Assembly: GCA_037074705.1 (NCBI GenBank)
Contig: CM073591.1
Location: 91,795,532-91,859,531 of the forward strand
Source: Zhengitettix transpicula
Taxonomy: Eukaryota; Arthropoda; Insecta; Orthoptera; Tetrigidae
Length of the DNA stretch: 64,000 nt
Direction of reading: 5' to 3'
The notes below the pieces were generated by a model. The model saw only the letters and a list, made by a program, of their open reading frames with translations, searched no databases and was not told where the DNA came from. This document shows, piece after piece, positions 46,907 to 58,932 of the stretch (positions are counted from its first letter, which is position 1; the number at the start of each line of letters is the position of its first letter). The translations under genes were made by a program, and so were the position numbers.

Positions 46907-47273
46907 GTAGACAGGCTATGTATAGGGTCATCCACATAGTGGCAACTCCCCTCTTATAGCATAGGAAAGGGACTAAACGGGGGATTGGGGAAGGTAAAGG
47001 AAGGTAGCCAACTTAATTAGGGCTATGGTTTAAGGATCCTACTAGGCAATTCACCTAAAAGCGATGCAGGGAAAACCCTAGGTAGATCGGGCATTTGGTA
47101 CTTTTCCCACGACTTTCAGATTGCGAAAGAGGGGTTTTCTGTGAGGTCGCAGCTGTCCCCTCTCCGTGCCTTGACCAGTTTAGGAGGCAGCTGGCCGACT
47201 ATTCCAAAAGGAATAACGGACAACTCTTACCGGCATGCCCAAGAACTGCGACCGCGGAACATGCACCTGTCAG
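46907..47273 (-). mobile_element. R retroposon copy R4
   Basis: Antisense to the plus strand. It begins GTGTAGACAGGCTATGTATA (the R3-type 3' end), continues through TGGCAACTCCCCTCTTATAG and GGCAGCTGGCCGACTATTCC, and ends near ACATGCACCTGTCAGAATG. The A-tail is not clearly preserved. The 5' end is truncated at the same region as several other copies. Confidence 0.75.
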
Positions 47274-50200
47274 AATGTAATATTAACTTCTTTACGTCAC
47301 AAAAACCAGGTCAATAGCAAAATTTTATTTTATACACAAACAATAAGACGCCATTCCTGTTGTAGTAGTCGATAGTATTATGGGCCCTAATAAAATATTA
47401 CAAATTTTACTGACATAAAGAACGTGTGAGAATCCTATCAACAGTAGAAGTTTTATAATGTCCTTGCAAAATTATATTTCAAGTTAATAAGAAATTAATT
47501 TTATTTGTGTACGTTTGTATTAAAAATTTCAAAGATAAACTGAAATTGAAAGAGTGGGTTAAAATATAAACTGATTCTGTTACAACGAACTAAACGTCAA
47601 TATATCTCAAATTGATGCTTTAATTAGTACTATTAATATTAGGTCCTAAACGTTAACCTTTATCGATGTTTCACAAATTTGTCATAAATGGTACAAATTT
47701 TAATAATATCCTATAATTATTATTTATTATACCCTACTATATTTATATAAACGTTTGGCAATTGCTGTCATATTATTTACAGCTTATATTCTAATACAAA
47801 ACTAATTTGCATATCATTATTACACTCTAACAAAAATTTGGTTTTATTATATTTTAACTGTTAAATGTTGTCTGGGATCTACGACGTTTATCTGTGTAAC
47901 TCACATTGGCTTAATTAATTCTAGGGTTACGTATACCACCAATCAAGAACAGTAATGGTTCTGTTAACAGTTATCAGTATTATGTATAATTCATGATAAA
48001 TAATTAACTTCTAATGAAATTATGACGAAATAGGGAAGATAACACAAGGTTTGAACGATTCTAAGCTCATATTATTACGACACAAAATTAATCTGGTTTT
48101 CTTTGGTTCTTGTTTTGGAGAATAAACATTCCTTGTCTGACTGTGGCGATTAATATTCCCGATAAGCGGGCACAAATTTCTACCTTCTTCAGAACCTTGA
48201 CATCTTTAAAATCGTGATTGTCGCATATAAATATAACCTTTTACGATTTCGTACCCTACTTTTAGAAAAGTTTCTGGATGGAAAAATAACATATTCATGA
48301 TTCAAACTCAATTCATAAAATCAATAATTTTCAACAATTTTTATTTTATCAATACAACTAAACTACAAAATTCTGTATAATGTAGTACTTATTGATCACT
48401 CCAAACCAACTAACAAATGCTTTAAAAAGTAAGACTCCCTTCTATGTTTTGGATATCAATTTTTGTGTTCAGAGTTTTACGTAAGAATGTAGCATTTTGT
48501 GTCTCACTAATATTAAAATTTAATATTCAATATATATTTAAAAATTATCCAAGCGATATTTCTTTTGATTTGATCGGCGCGCAAACTTCTTAAAAAATGG
48601 TAATACACACATACATATAATTTTATACGTTATAGATTTTTGGAAGGAGAATAGCGAGCGTCACTGCATATGAGAGAAAAGAAACTTGTATGGTAATGCG
48701 CTTTAACCCGGTAAGTCCAACAGAATCTTGGTTATGTTTAGATGTGTTGTATGTAGTATGTTTGCAAAAAGTTAAAAAACCAAAACACTGTTATCTGTAT
48801 GCGTTTGCGACGTCGAAATTTTCTGAGGACCTGAGGCGGAAACAGCTAGGATCGACAGGCAGAAAATTGTTTGCGCCTTCCTACCACGTTCACTCCCACC
48901 AAAACATGGTAAAAACTTGCATTTACTGACCGGAGGTTCCTTTCCAAGCTGTATAGTAACATTTTTCTCACACAACTGTGTACACTGTTAATTCGTATTA
49001 AAACACTGTAAAGCTATTCGTTTGTGCACTCAATATTTACAGATTAACTCAAAGCTGTTCCGACTACATATTTATTGGCCAGAATATTTCTATAAAATTT
49101 GTATTTTAGTTGTTTTAACTTCATTTTTATGCATAAATTACGTTACCATTTAAATCTAGTAATCGTAGAACTGTATTGACGCAACCTGCAATTAATCTGA
49201 GTGGGGTTTCAATTCCGGCTATCCAGACTTATTGTTTTTTAAATCAAATGTTTCAAGTAGTTACTGATAGAAAGTCCTAAAACAAGACAAAGACAATTAG
49301 GGCCACCTTCTCCTTTTAGTAAAAGACAAAAAAACACGCTGAAATACTGCAGAGACTAATCGAACACATGATTCCCCAAATACACATAATTGTCAATATG
49401 GCAGCCGTTTCGACCTTTAACATATATACTACGGTGATAGAAAACTTCAAAACTATATTGATACTTTTGGTAAAGTCATCAGTACTAATATTTCGATTTA
49501 GAACTGTTATTTATCCAATTAATGTTATTAGTGCAAATCGATATTTACTGATATTAGTATCCGAAATCAATGATATATCTAAATAAATAGTTTGAATTCA
49601 TATCATTTTCATCTCTTTTTAAAATAATAACAGTGCAACAGGAATCGGAATTAATATTATTCAAACGTAATTATCTGACTAAATGAAAAACTCAAATAAT
49701 TTGTCTAGATGGCATAATAAATTGACCCTTTCATCTGTACACATTTTAATATTAACGTTTATAAATGTGATATATATATCATCATTAAAATATTATTGAT
49801 AGGATTTTGTGTATGTTATTATTCGCTAAATTCCTAATCATAAATTTAAAATTGTTGGACCATTGCCATGTGGAAAGTAAATAAGTGCTTACAAAATAAA
49901 ATATCTAAGCCTCGCAGCTTCCTTGGTAGAAATAAAGTAACAACGCTGGGATATTGAAAATGTTCTATAGTTATATATTTTTTTTGATTATTTGTAGTCG
50001 CCAAGCATATTACGCGACTTTATACAACCCAAAATAAATAATTTCCGTTTATTAATTTTTATTTTTCTCTTCAAGCTCATATTTATCAATAGCGTTTCAG
50101 TTCCTTCAAACTATTTCAGAACGAATCCCAGTACAGGGGGTTTTCACGGCAGTAAGTAGTAGAGAGTCGCAGCGGGTGAAAAATCTAGCAAAATACGCCG

Positions 50201-51529
50201 GATTCGAACTTCAATTAGACATTTTTCACGGTTCGAACACTTTAGGTGAATTTTCTTGATGAAAAATAACTTTTTCTTATACAAATTTAGACTTTTATAA
50301 TTTATTTATTGTCTCCAATGGTTCAATAACTACTGGTAATATTCTTCATATATGAATTGTATTATTATTGAATTTTAAGGTAACAATGGAAATTAAAATT
50401 TCGTGTAATACAACAAATATATCCCAATAATAAATAATCATAAATATTATTTCAATTACGTTGTCATTTTTAACAATAATGGCCAATTCATTAGATCAAA
50501 TATGCAACATTTCGCTCATAAATCTTGAATCATATATACGTTCGTTATCTAAAAACTTTACATTGTGCCAATCGAAATTATGTTTCTTTTAATAAATATG
50601 TTTGGACAGAACTGAATAATTTTATTTTTATACATAATTATATTAATAATTATCAGGTAAGTAAGACTTTGTTTCTTATTTTTCTTAGATATCTGAATTT
50701 AATTGATTTACACCCCAATAAGGGATGAAACGTTTTGTATGCTAAATATTATAAACTAGTTAAAAAAAATTTTTGGCTTCATTTATCGTTCGTTTTTTAT
50801 TTTTATATAGTGTGGATAATTCTACCTAAAATTTATAGAAAGCTATTTTATCACTTTTCTGGTCGGTTTACCGTTCCGTATTTTCCCGTTCCCTGACTAG
50901 GTTCGCTTGCAGAAATTAACTGAGTTCAGTGGAGGATCCATGTTTGAACAGTAATGTGGCGGTGTAGAAACTCGTCATAATTGGACGAAAAAGCCTAAAA
51001 TTAGCAACTAAATCGAACAAAAGATTTATTTTATTCTCCGCTGTGAGAAAATGTGGCAGTGTTTCGGGTATATTAATTAGGACAATTTAAACCACTATGC
51101 CACTGGAGAGCGAGGATCTTACAACCGATATAAGTATATTGTGTTGCTCTTGGCTATTGTGTTTTTAATTTTCTTAGCAACTGAAGAAATGAACATGTTT
51201 TCCAGAAATATTGTGAGGAATTTATATCATCCCTTCTTTTGTATGTATTTGACTATTTTTCTCATTATTATTGGTTTTATTTGTGGTTTGTTATGCCGCT
51301 CCAGCATTGTTGGGTTTCGTCTCGATTTTGGCGAACGCGTCCGGACGTTTTAGACTCCAGAGGGGAGCTCCAACTGGGAGGATCTGAGTCACGGACTGGT
51401 GCTCAGTGAGAAAGGACCAATAACAAATTTTATAATTTCAGGAGACGTGTTAACGTCGAGAAAAACCACGCCCCGAGTATATGTTAATGTATAATTTCTA
51501 GGAGATTGAAGTTGTTAGAGAACTAGAGC
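47274..51529. other. Long A+T-rich non-coding stretch, nothing recognised
   Basis: Over 4 kb without a recognised repeat or gene. The overlapping frames at 48690-48929 (plus) and 48772-48975 (minus) cover a slightly base-balanced piece but have no motif. The frames at 49368-49586, 50525-50728 and 51141-51353 are also unrecognised. Confidence 0.4.
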
Positions 51530-51905
51530 TTTTTTTATATATGGCAACAGGCTACATGAGGATAATCCACGTTGGGTAACTCCCCTTAATAGCATAGGAA
51601 GGGATCTGAAATGGGGGATGCGGAGGGGTAGAGGAAGGTAGCTAAGGGTTAACTAGGGCCTCCGGGATATATTTTAGGTTCCTACCCGGCATTCTCCTAA
51701 AGAAATGCAGGGAAAACCCTAGAAAAACCTGCATCAGGTAGGTCGGGCATTGGGTACTTATCTAACGACCTTCCGATAGCCGGAGAGGAGTTTGCTGTGG
51801 GGACGCAGCATTCCGTTCTCCGTACCTCGACCAGTTTAGGAGGCAGCTGGCCGACTATTCCAATGGTAATAGCGGACAACTCTTACCGCATGCCCAAGGT
51901 CTGTA
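51530..51905 (-). mobile_element. R retroposon copy R5
   Basis: Starts with a T-run (51530-51536), the complement of the tail. Then come GGCAACAGGCTACATGAGG and CACGTTGGGTAACTCCCCTT, followed by the usual landmarks to TCTTACCGCATGCCCAAGGT. It shares the CACGTTGGG variant with R8, so these two are close relatives. 5'-truncated near 51905. Confidence 0.8.
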
Positions 51906-52181
51906 ATCTTCGTCGGTTTTTATGCATTTTGTCGCCACATTGCGGGGCGAGAATATCCAATTTTCTCTACAATATATATAATCAAAACTATGAAAAATAC
52001 ATTCGTAAGTTGTTACAGAACTAAAAATATACATAGATTACATATATAAAATAAGTAAGCGAGTAAGTGAAAAAAGACTACATAGATTTACAATTCATAA
52101 TTAGAATAAATACAATTGAAAATAATAATAAATATTAAAACACGTGCGTGCTAGGTGGCTTTTTCATTAATAGATAAACAG

Positions 52182-52630
52182 ATGTTTTATTTAGAATAAC
52201 AGGCTACTTGAGGATAATTCACATAGTGGCAACTCCTTTAATATTGAAAGGGATTTGAAAGGGGGGGTGCGGAAGGGTAGAGGAAGGTAGCCAAGGGTTA
52301 ACTAGGGCCCCCGGCTTACAGTTGAAGGATCCTACCCGGAATTAGCCTAAAAGTGATGCAGGACAAACCCTAGGAAACCCGCATCAGGTAGGTGGGGTAT
52401 TGGGTACTTGCCCTACGTCCTTCCGATGGTGGGAGAGGGGTTTTCTGAGGGGACGCATCATTCCCATCTCCGTGCCTCGACCAGTTTTAGGATGCAGCTG
52501 GCCGACTGTTCCAATGAGAACAGTTGCCCAAGATCTGGTATTCCGTAATATACAACTCTCAAAACAGGCCGAGGTGCCTCGGCTTGTGGGAACTTTATTT
52601 AAAAAACGGAGAGAGGAATAGGTAGACCTC
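52182..52630 (-). mobile_element. R retroposon copy R6
   Basis: Starts TTTTATTTAGAATAACAGGC, continues GGCTACTTGAGGATAATTCA, keeps TTGGGTACTTGCCCTACGTC, and reaches the palindrome-bearing CCGAGGTGCCTCGGC (about 52569-52583) and CTTGTGGGAACTTTATTT. It is one of the longer copies, matching R8 as far as ACGGAGAGAGGA. The sequence beyond (to about 52990) was not recognised. Confidence 0.8.
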
Positions 52631-53705
52631 TCCGTTTCTCGAGAAAGATTCTCACTTTAGAAACAGAGGCTAAATAATAATTAAGATTTATTTAATTCTT
52701 CCCGTTAGTACCCGAGAGAGGAGATGGGAGACATGAAAATTATAAATTAAATTAGATTAAAAATAGAATATTTAATAAAGTTCTAAACAAAGATTTAATC
52801 GAAATTAAACACAGTACAGCACAACACCGATCTTGATCAGGAGGAGCCGAAATACGACATGGGAGCTCGAACATCCGTACATACAAAGACAATCTTAATA
52901 TATCTGACGTAAGACAGGACTAAATCGGAGTTGTCACAACTGATTTTTGGTATAGGATTTTTGATGCGCGATGCGTAGCTTATTAGTGATTAGAGCGACG
53001 TGGTCGGGTATTGACCGGGTTTAGTAAGGTCTATGGTGGAAAAGCTATATAATCTGATAGAATCTGCTTGTCAATACGGATTAAGGCGTTCCACGTATCC
53101 GGAATACTACAACGTGGGCAACTGCATTACTTTATTTATAGGGGGCAAATTAAAACGTTCCTTTAAACCACCAATAAATGTAGACAACTTTTACAAGAAT
53201 TGTAGAGCGTTTGTTGGCATTCATTTTCTACATTTCACAGGCTGTGGGTGATGTTGTCAATATTTCATGGCAACAATGTGGAAATTGAATTTACAACTCA
53301 TCTATCATTGGTTTTAAATTTTCACAGTCGAACGAATGAACTTAGTTATATTCCGTGAATTTAACATCGCAAATGAAAACGAATGTTTAAATTTAATTTA
53401 TTTAATAAAATGCATTTGTTTAAGTTACTCATAATTTTAAAAATCGTCGAAATCATTCATGCATTTGGCAATGAGCGACATTTTCTAGAATAAAATAGGT
53501 GCCACTCTTGCCTAACTAAACTTTTATTATTGTTTGTATTAGTTAAACCTATTTAATTTAGCAATAAATAATTGCTCGTTGTAGGAATCTTATTATTTTA
53601 CAATAGTAATTAAGTTATCCCCTCTTTGTTTTGGTTATGACTTTACAGAACGTGCCAGCAAAGAAGCTGCAATCGGCGAAAATTCAATATACTAGAAAAT
53701 AAGTA
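52631..53705. other. Non-coding stretch between R6 and R7
   Basis: The piece up to about 52990 may be unmatched 5' sequence of R6 or unrelated flank. The frame at 53033-53251 has no motif I can name. The rest is A+T-rich. Confidence 0.3.
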
Positions 53706-53947
53706 ACTCTCCCGCCATCGGAAGGGCGTGGGACAAGTATCTACTGCCCGACCAACCTGATTCAGGTTTTCTAGGGTTTCTCCTGCATCACTTTTAGTCA
53801 AATGCCGGATAGGATCCTTAAACTACAGCCCGGAGGCCGTAGTTAAGCCTTGGCTACTTTCCTCTACCCTTCCGCATCCCCCCTTTCAAATCTCTTCCTA
53901 CCACCACGTGGATTACCCTCATGTAGCCTGTTACTCGATAAAAAAAA
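53706..53947 (+). mobile_element. R retroposon copy R7, shortest, with A-tail
   Basis: Begins at CTCTCCCGCCATCGGAAGG, keeps GCCCGACCAACCTGATTCAG and GTGGATTACCCTCATGTAGC, and ends CTGTTACTCGATAAAAAAAA (A-run to 53947). It is the most strongly 5'-truncated copy, about 240 bases. Confidence 0.8.
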
Positions 53948-56945
53948 TCTTCTCTGTGCTTTTGAATGAATGATCTAGGACTAGCCATCGCTTTCAGGTT
54001 TGAGAGATGTATACTCTTACGCGGCAGACGTACTGCTAATGGAATTCTTTCTATTGGAAGTGCCTTAAAACCTGGTCGACACATAGGGGGGGGGGGGGGA
54101 CGTAGCACTATTATTAGTGAATTTTACTGACACATAATTTACGTAATGGAGGTCCAATAACGTTCCCCTATTCCAGGACAGGAAAACATTGCCTCTCTTA
54201 AGTCCGATTTTTGACAGAAGAGTAGGTTTTCGCTCATTTAATTTCCTGCCCGCTGGTATAAGGGAATGTAATGGTATAAGTCGAAGTTTCTTTTTAACTT
54301 TTGATGGTCTAATTAGTTGCTATGAGTACGTACAGAAACACATTTACTACACCTTCCCTAACCTAAAAAGTAAAATTGCGTAGTAATTTTAAATGGTGCC
54401 GAGACAGAAAAATCGTATAGTTCCTTGTCTATTCTGACTCGATACTGACAACATTGTAGCTTATAGGATTCAGAAACGTGTGTTAAAAATAAATATTCGT
54501 TGTAAGGTACGGTAAACACGATAATTGATGCTAAAAATATAGTTCCCTCACGGGTCAAAAGTTAGTAGAATCTTTCGTAGAGAAAGCACTTCGTAGGAAT
54601 CAAGATCTTCGAGGAATTTTAATTTTGGAAGTTGATGGGTTGAGAATCAAAAAATAAAATTGTGAGAAATATAATTAGATTAATATTTTAAAGTAATGAT
54701 ATGATAGCGGTTAGCGTCTAATTGATGTAGGAAAGTGCTGTATTTAATGGCACCTCTTCACTACGACCGGTCAATATCCAATCAGTCGCGTGGCGTGAAT
54801 GCAATTCCGGTGGTAGGTCGCAGTGATATAAGTTAGCGAGTACTGTCTGCGGTGACCGCCCACAAAGCCCAAAATTGCTTCATCTATTAGACATTTTGCC
54901 AGATTCACTATACGTCCACGTCCGACTTGAATTACAAAATTAGAATTTCTCAATTAAAGATATACATATATATGCATATATCTCAATTATTTTTTAAAAA
55001 CTCGAATTGCCAAAGGTTGGCAAGTATATAATATTTTCTCAAAATACTAAATGGTGTTCTTGTGAGCAAAATTGGTAGATTATAATGACATAATGGGAAT
55101 ATAGAATATAAAATTAAAGTATCATTGTGCACTGCTTAAAATGGAGTGATTTTAGTATAACTTTACGTTTCATGCAACGATATTTCAACCAATATTGTAT
55201 AAATTCTTGTATATTACGCTTAGATTATTCGCTTATCACAATAAAACTTTTTGTCATTACAGAGAGTAGTCCGAAGGTTTTTAGTGATAGTATATTTACT
55301 TCCTCTATTCTAAATACAATACAGCTGCCTTTAGAGATTCTTGTTTTGTTCCTCTTCTACTATTTTTTTTCGTTGAAACTTGACATTGTTGTAAATACTT
55401 TATAATTATTCTTACATAGAGGAGTGACAGACTGTCAAACAGTATTAAATATCATCTTAAGACTAAACAGCGGACGTTATAAAACTTGATTTTGTTCGAC
55501 TTTGTTTTACAAAAAACGAAGGAATGGATAATATGAAACTTTATATAGCTGTTTTATAGAGCAGTAGCAAGGTTTTAAGTCATATCAAACTGGCATTCGC
55601 TAAATGGCTAAATGGCTGTAGTTAAAAATCCTGAATTTTACTTGGATAGGGATTTTGTACGCTTTACATATCATTAGCGGATATTGGAGACAAATCTTTC
55701 CCAAAAAGCTAACCATAACGTTAATTAATATCTCATTACAATATGAAAGATGAGCACCCAGATAGTTCTTTTATAAATTTATATTTTATTTAGTTAGGCT
55801 GGCAAGCACATTTCTTCTCCAATTGGTTGAGACAGTTGATTGTAGTTATGTTAGAAATATATATTGAACATTTTAAATGCAAACCAAATGAAAGAATGAA
55901 CTTCTGATGCCAAAACTGGAGAATCTTAGAATCATGGACTACTACTGAGAGATTTGCATTCAAGCATCGTAGTTTCATTTTATATTTTCATATAGCTCAG
56001 AATATTGAATTCTGAATATATACTGAATTATATTTAAAACTCAATAAGTTTTGCTGTACAATAACACTTTTCATAAACAGTTCAATGTTCTTCCATATTG
56101 ACGAAAGGCTAGACGCTTGTATCCTGCTATATTCAATAAGCCTTTTAATTTTTTCACTTAACTGTGACCAATGCGCCAATTTAATCCATTAGAGGTGTAA
56201 ATTATTGTATTTCCATAAAATACCGCGATTTGCTACTCTGTAAATGGAGAATTTATAGAAGTGCTAACAATGTAATTCTCAATCAATCAATTGCTACATT
56301 TCCGATGAAACTAGCATATTAAATTTTCAATGCGGAAATACTTTCTTTTTTCAAAATTGCAAGTTTTCTTATGTTTCCGGACAAAATTAAGGGGATTTAT
56401 TTATGAAATTATTAATTTATGTAAAAGAACAAAAGGTTTCTGTTGTATCTAAAACCGACAGACGATGTTTTATTACATGTAACTATGGAAATTGAAACAA
56501 TTAAATTGTTTAAATATTTGTGCGGTTGTTTGCTAGAAGTCGATACATGGAATGACATCGAAACGTCGCGCTTACAATTTTTTTTATTCTGTTAGAAGCT
56601 CGAGAAGATTTTATTCAAGTTATAAACCAGTGGTTGGGTAACTTTACACTCGCAATTTGTGTATCATTGCTTTGCTTTCTCTCCCTCGGAAATCGATAAT
56701 TCAAGGGTTTATTCAACTTTAACCTGCAGTAAACGCCACAATCTCGTGTCATTATGGTCTATATTACTCCGTACAGTTTTGTACTCGAACACAATAATTA
56801 GAATATTTATGTTTAATATCTTACTTGAAACATGGACAATGTAATGAGTTTGATCGAATGTTACACAACATTTAAGACGAGGACTAGGAATATATAAAAT
56901 CTTACCTAATTCAAGAACAGAAGAAATGCTTTCAAATCAAGTTTA

Positions 56946-56949
<4 letters not shown>
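53948..56949. other. Non-coding stretch, no gene recognised
   Basis: Contains a run of 14 Gs (54086-54099). Frames at 54189-54383, 54358-54558 (minus), 54771-54953 (minus), 55127-55405 and others lack motifs. Mostly A+T-rich. Confidence 0.4.
54086..54099 (+). repeat. G14 homopolymer
   Basis: Fourteen consecutive Gs follow ACATA. It is isolated in A+T-rich DNA and could form a G-quadruplex or be a sequencing-length artefact. The minus-strand frame across it reads as poly-Pro and is not a gene. Confidence 0.8.

Positions 56950-56991
<42 letters not shown>
56950..56991. repeat. TA microsatellite at the LTR L8 target
   Basis: Uninterrupted TA tract up to the LTR start, and ATATATATAT resumes directly after the LTR (57974-57983). 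The LTR therefore inserted into the tract. Confidence 0.9.
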
Positions 56992-56994
<3 letters not shown>

Positions 56995-57973
56995 AATAAT
57001 TAAAGGGAAATTAAGAGTTAATAATTATAAACGGTTGAACTGGAATTGTTACCGGCAAACATACACAAAGAAACAATAATGGACGATAATAAAACAGGCA
57101 AGGTATTGTTTAGACATGGCGCGCGGAGTTGGTGAAGTAGACAGTCAGCGGTCAGAAACGACAGAGACGGGTCGTGTTAAAAAGACGTTTTCAAATATTT
57201 AAAAAGTAAAGTTAAATAGCAGTCAGCAATAAGAAACGACAGCATTTGGTTGTAACCTAACAAAACGAGACATTTTGAAAAAGTGAAGTTGGACAATGTT
57301 CACGCGGTTGGTGACTCAGAAAATATTTCTGAGTATTACAAGTTTCGACGAATAATACAAAAGGGCTACGAGGAGGAATTCAAGTATCACAGCGAAATTG
57401 GAGTAATTGATGGTAAAGTTCGTCTACGAGGTGCCGCCAACATTGCAAATCAAAAGGGAAGTGTAAATTCAGTGTAAGAATGACCTGTTTTATTATTTTT
57501 TAAATTGAGTGTGTGTTTCGATGAAAGGATCCAATTGCCTAGGTATCAAGGAAAAACTGTGAGTTATAAATTATTTAAATAATTTTGTAAACGTTAGATT
57601 AAAGATAAAAAATCATCAGATTTCGATTTTTTTGGTAAAATTTGAAAATATTAATTTGTAATTTGATTTTTTAAAAAGGGAGTAAAATATTCTTACTTTA
57701 AAGGCCCAGAAAGAACCCTGAGATCAAGAGAAAATTAATTTGTTTGTATAAAATAAATGTAAAAGGTCGGCGAGTAATTATTTTGAATAATAATAAATTA
57801 ATTGTTTGGTCAGTTTCAATAAATGTTCTTATTCATGATCCTTCATTATATAACTTTCCATTATAATATTAATTTCATTTTAAATTGTTTTCATTCCGAT
57901 CATTACTTTTATTAGTCCATCAACGTGTGGTCATTCTAATCATTTAATTAATTGTTTCATTTTAATCATTACA
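56992..57973 (+). mobile_element. Solo LTR L8 inserted in a TA tract
   Basis: Starts TGTAATAATTAAAGGG and ends TTAATCATTACA, with ATAT on each side (56988-56991 and 57974-57977). It is more diverged from L2, L3 and L5 but keeps the order: GGCGCGCGGAG (about 57118-57128), ATCAGATTTCGATT (about 57615-57630) and GCCCAGAAAGAACCCTGAGA (57703-57722). The 64-codon frame at 57283-57477 lies inside the LTR and has no recognisable function. No gag or pol. Confidence 0.8.
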
Positions 57974-58011
57974 ATATATATATGACATTTTCCATCCTGT
58001 ATTCTTTAATC

Positions 58012-58932
58012 TTAGGTAATGTAATATTTGATATTCTTTGAATATTTCGATAAATTTGTGATGTAGAAATTTGTAATAAGGGAGTACGAAAAAAAATTTG
58101 GCTTGAGGTGTTTGGGTCCATTGACAGTAGGATATTGAATTTTGTTCAATTTTCTGTTTATATGTTTAATAATAAAATTTAAAGGGTACTCATTGGATAT
58201 TAAAATGTTTTGGACAATATTTAAGTTGTGTTGATGGGACTTGAAGTATGAAAGTAATAATATAGCTCTGTCTACAAGATTGTATACCATAGCTCTCTTT
58301 TGGTTTGGAGGATGATAAGAAAGATAGTTGAGAACATGTCCAGAGTATGTAGGTTTTCTGAACCAATTGGTGAGAATGGAATTATTGTGAATGGATAAAG
58401 TGACGTCAAGCAAATTAAGAGAATGGTTAAATTCAAGTTCATGGGTGAATTGTAAGTTGGCATGATAATTATTGAATGTATTGACTATAAGGTTGATTTG
58501 AGAGGTATTAACAATACAAAAAAAGGTCATGTACATATCTGATGTTGCAAAGAGGTTGGACAGGAAGTAGAGAAAGACAATAATTTTCTAAATCTCTCAT
58601 GACTGTCTCAGCAAAAAAAGGAATAAGGGGGCCTCTCATGGGAGAACCTTTCATTTGATGATAGTGAACCTGATTAAACTTGAAATAAGTGGAATTGAGG
58701 ATTAGATTTATAAAGCATAATATTTGATGCTGTGGAATTTTAGTATATTAACTGAAAATGGGCCATCTGATTTTTAAATTGTTAATGACTAAATCATTTC
58801 AAATAGAGTTGAATATAGAAACGAGATCATGAGAAATTAAAGAGTGGTCATGAGGAATGGTGAGGTACACGATTTTATCAGCAAATTGGTAAGAATTTTT
58901 AACAGAATAATGGTTTTCTTCATTGAGGGCTT
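58012..58932 (-). pseudogene. Penelope-like element reverse transcriptase remnant
   Basis: On the minus strand from 58932 the pieces are ENHYSVKNSYQFADKI, LTIPHDHSLISHDLVSIFNS, KIPQHQILCFINLILNSTYF, QMKGSPMRGPLIP, and IRYVHD (58525-58542), where the catalytic YVDD has become YVHD. The 174-codon frame 58012-58536 follows, with FNHSLNLLDVTLSIHNNS, FRKPTYSG and NLVDRAILL. This order (QMKGSPMGGP, YVDD, LD--I, RKPT-SG, LV-RA) is specific to Penelope-like RTs. Frameshifts and an altered active site make it dead. The GIY-YIG region that should follow is absent; LTR L8 lies 38 bases beyond. Confidence 0.85.
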
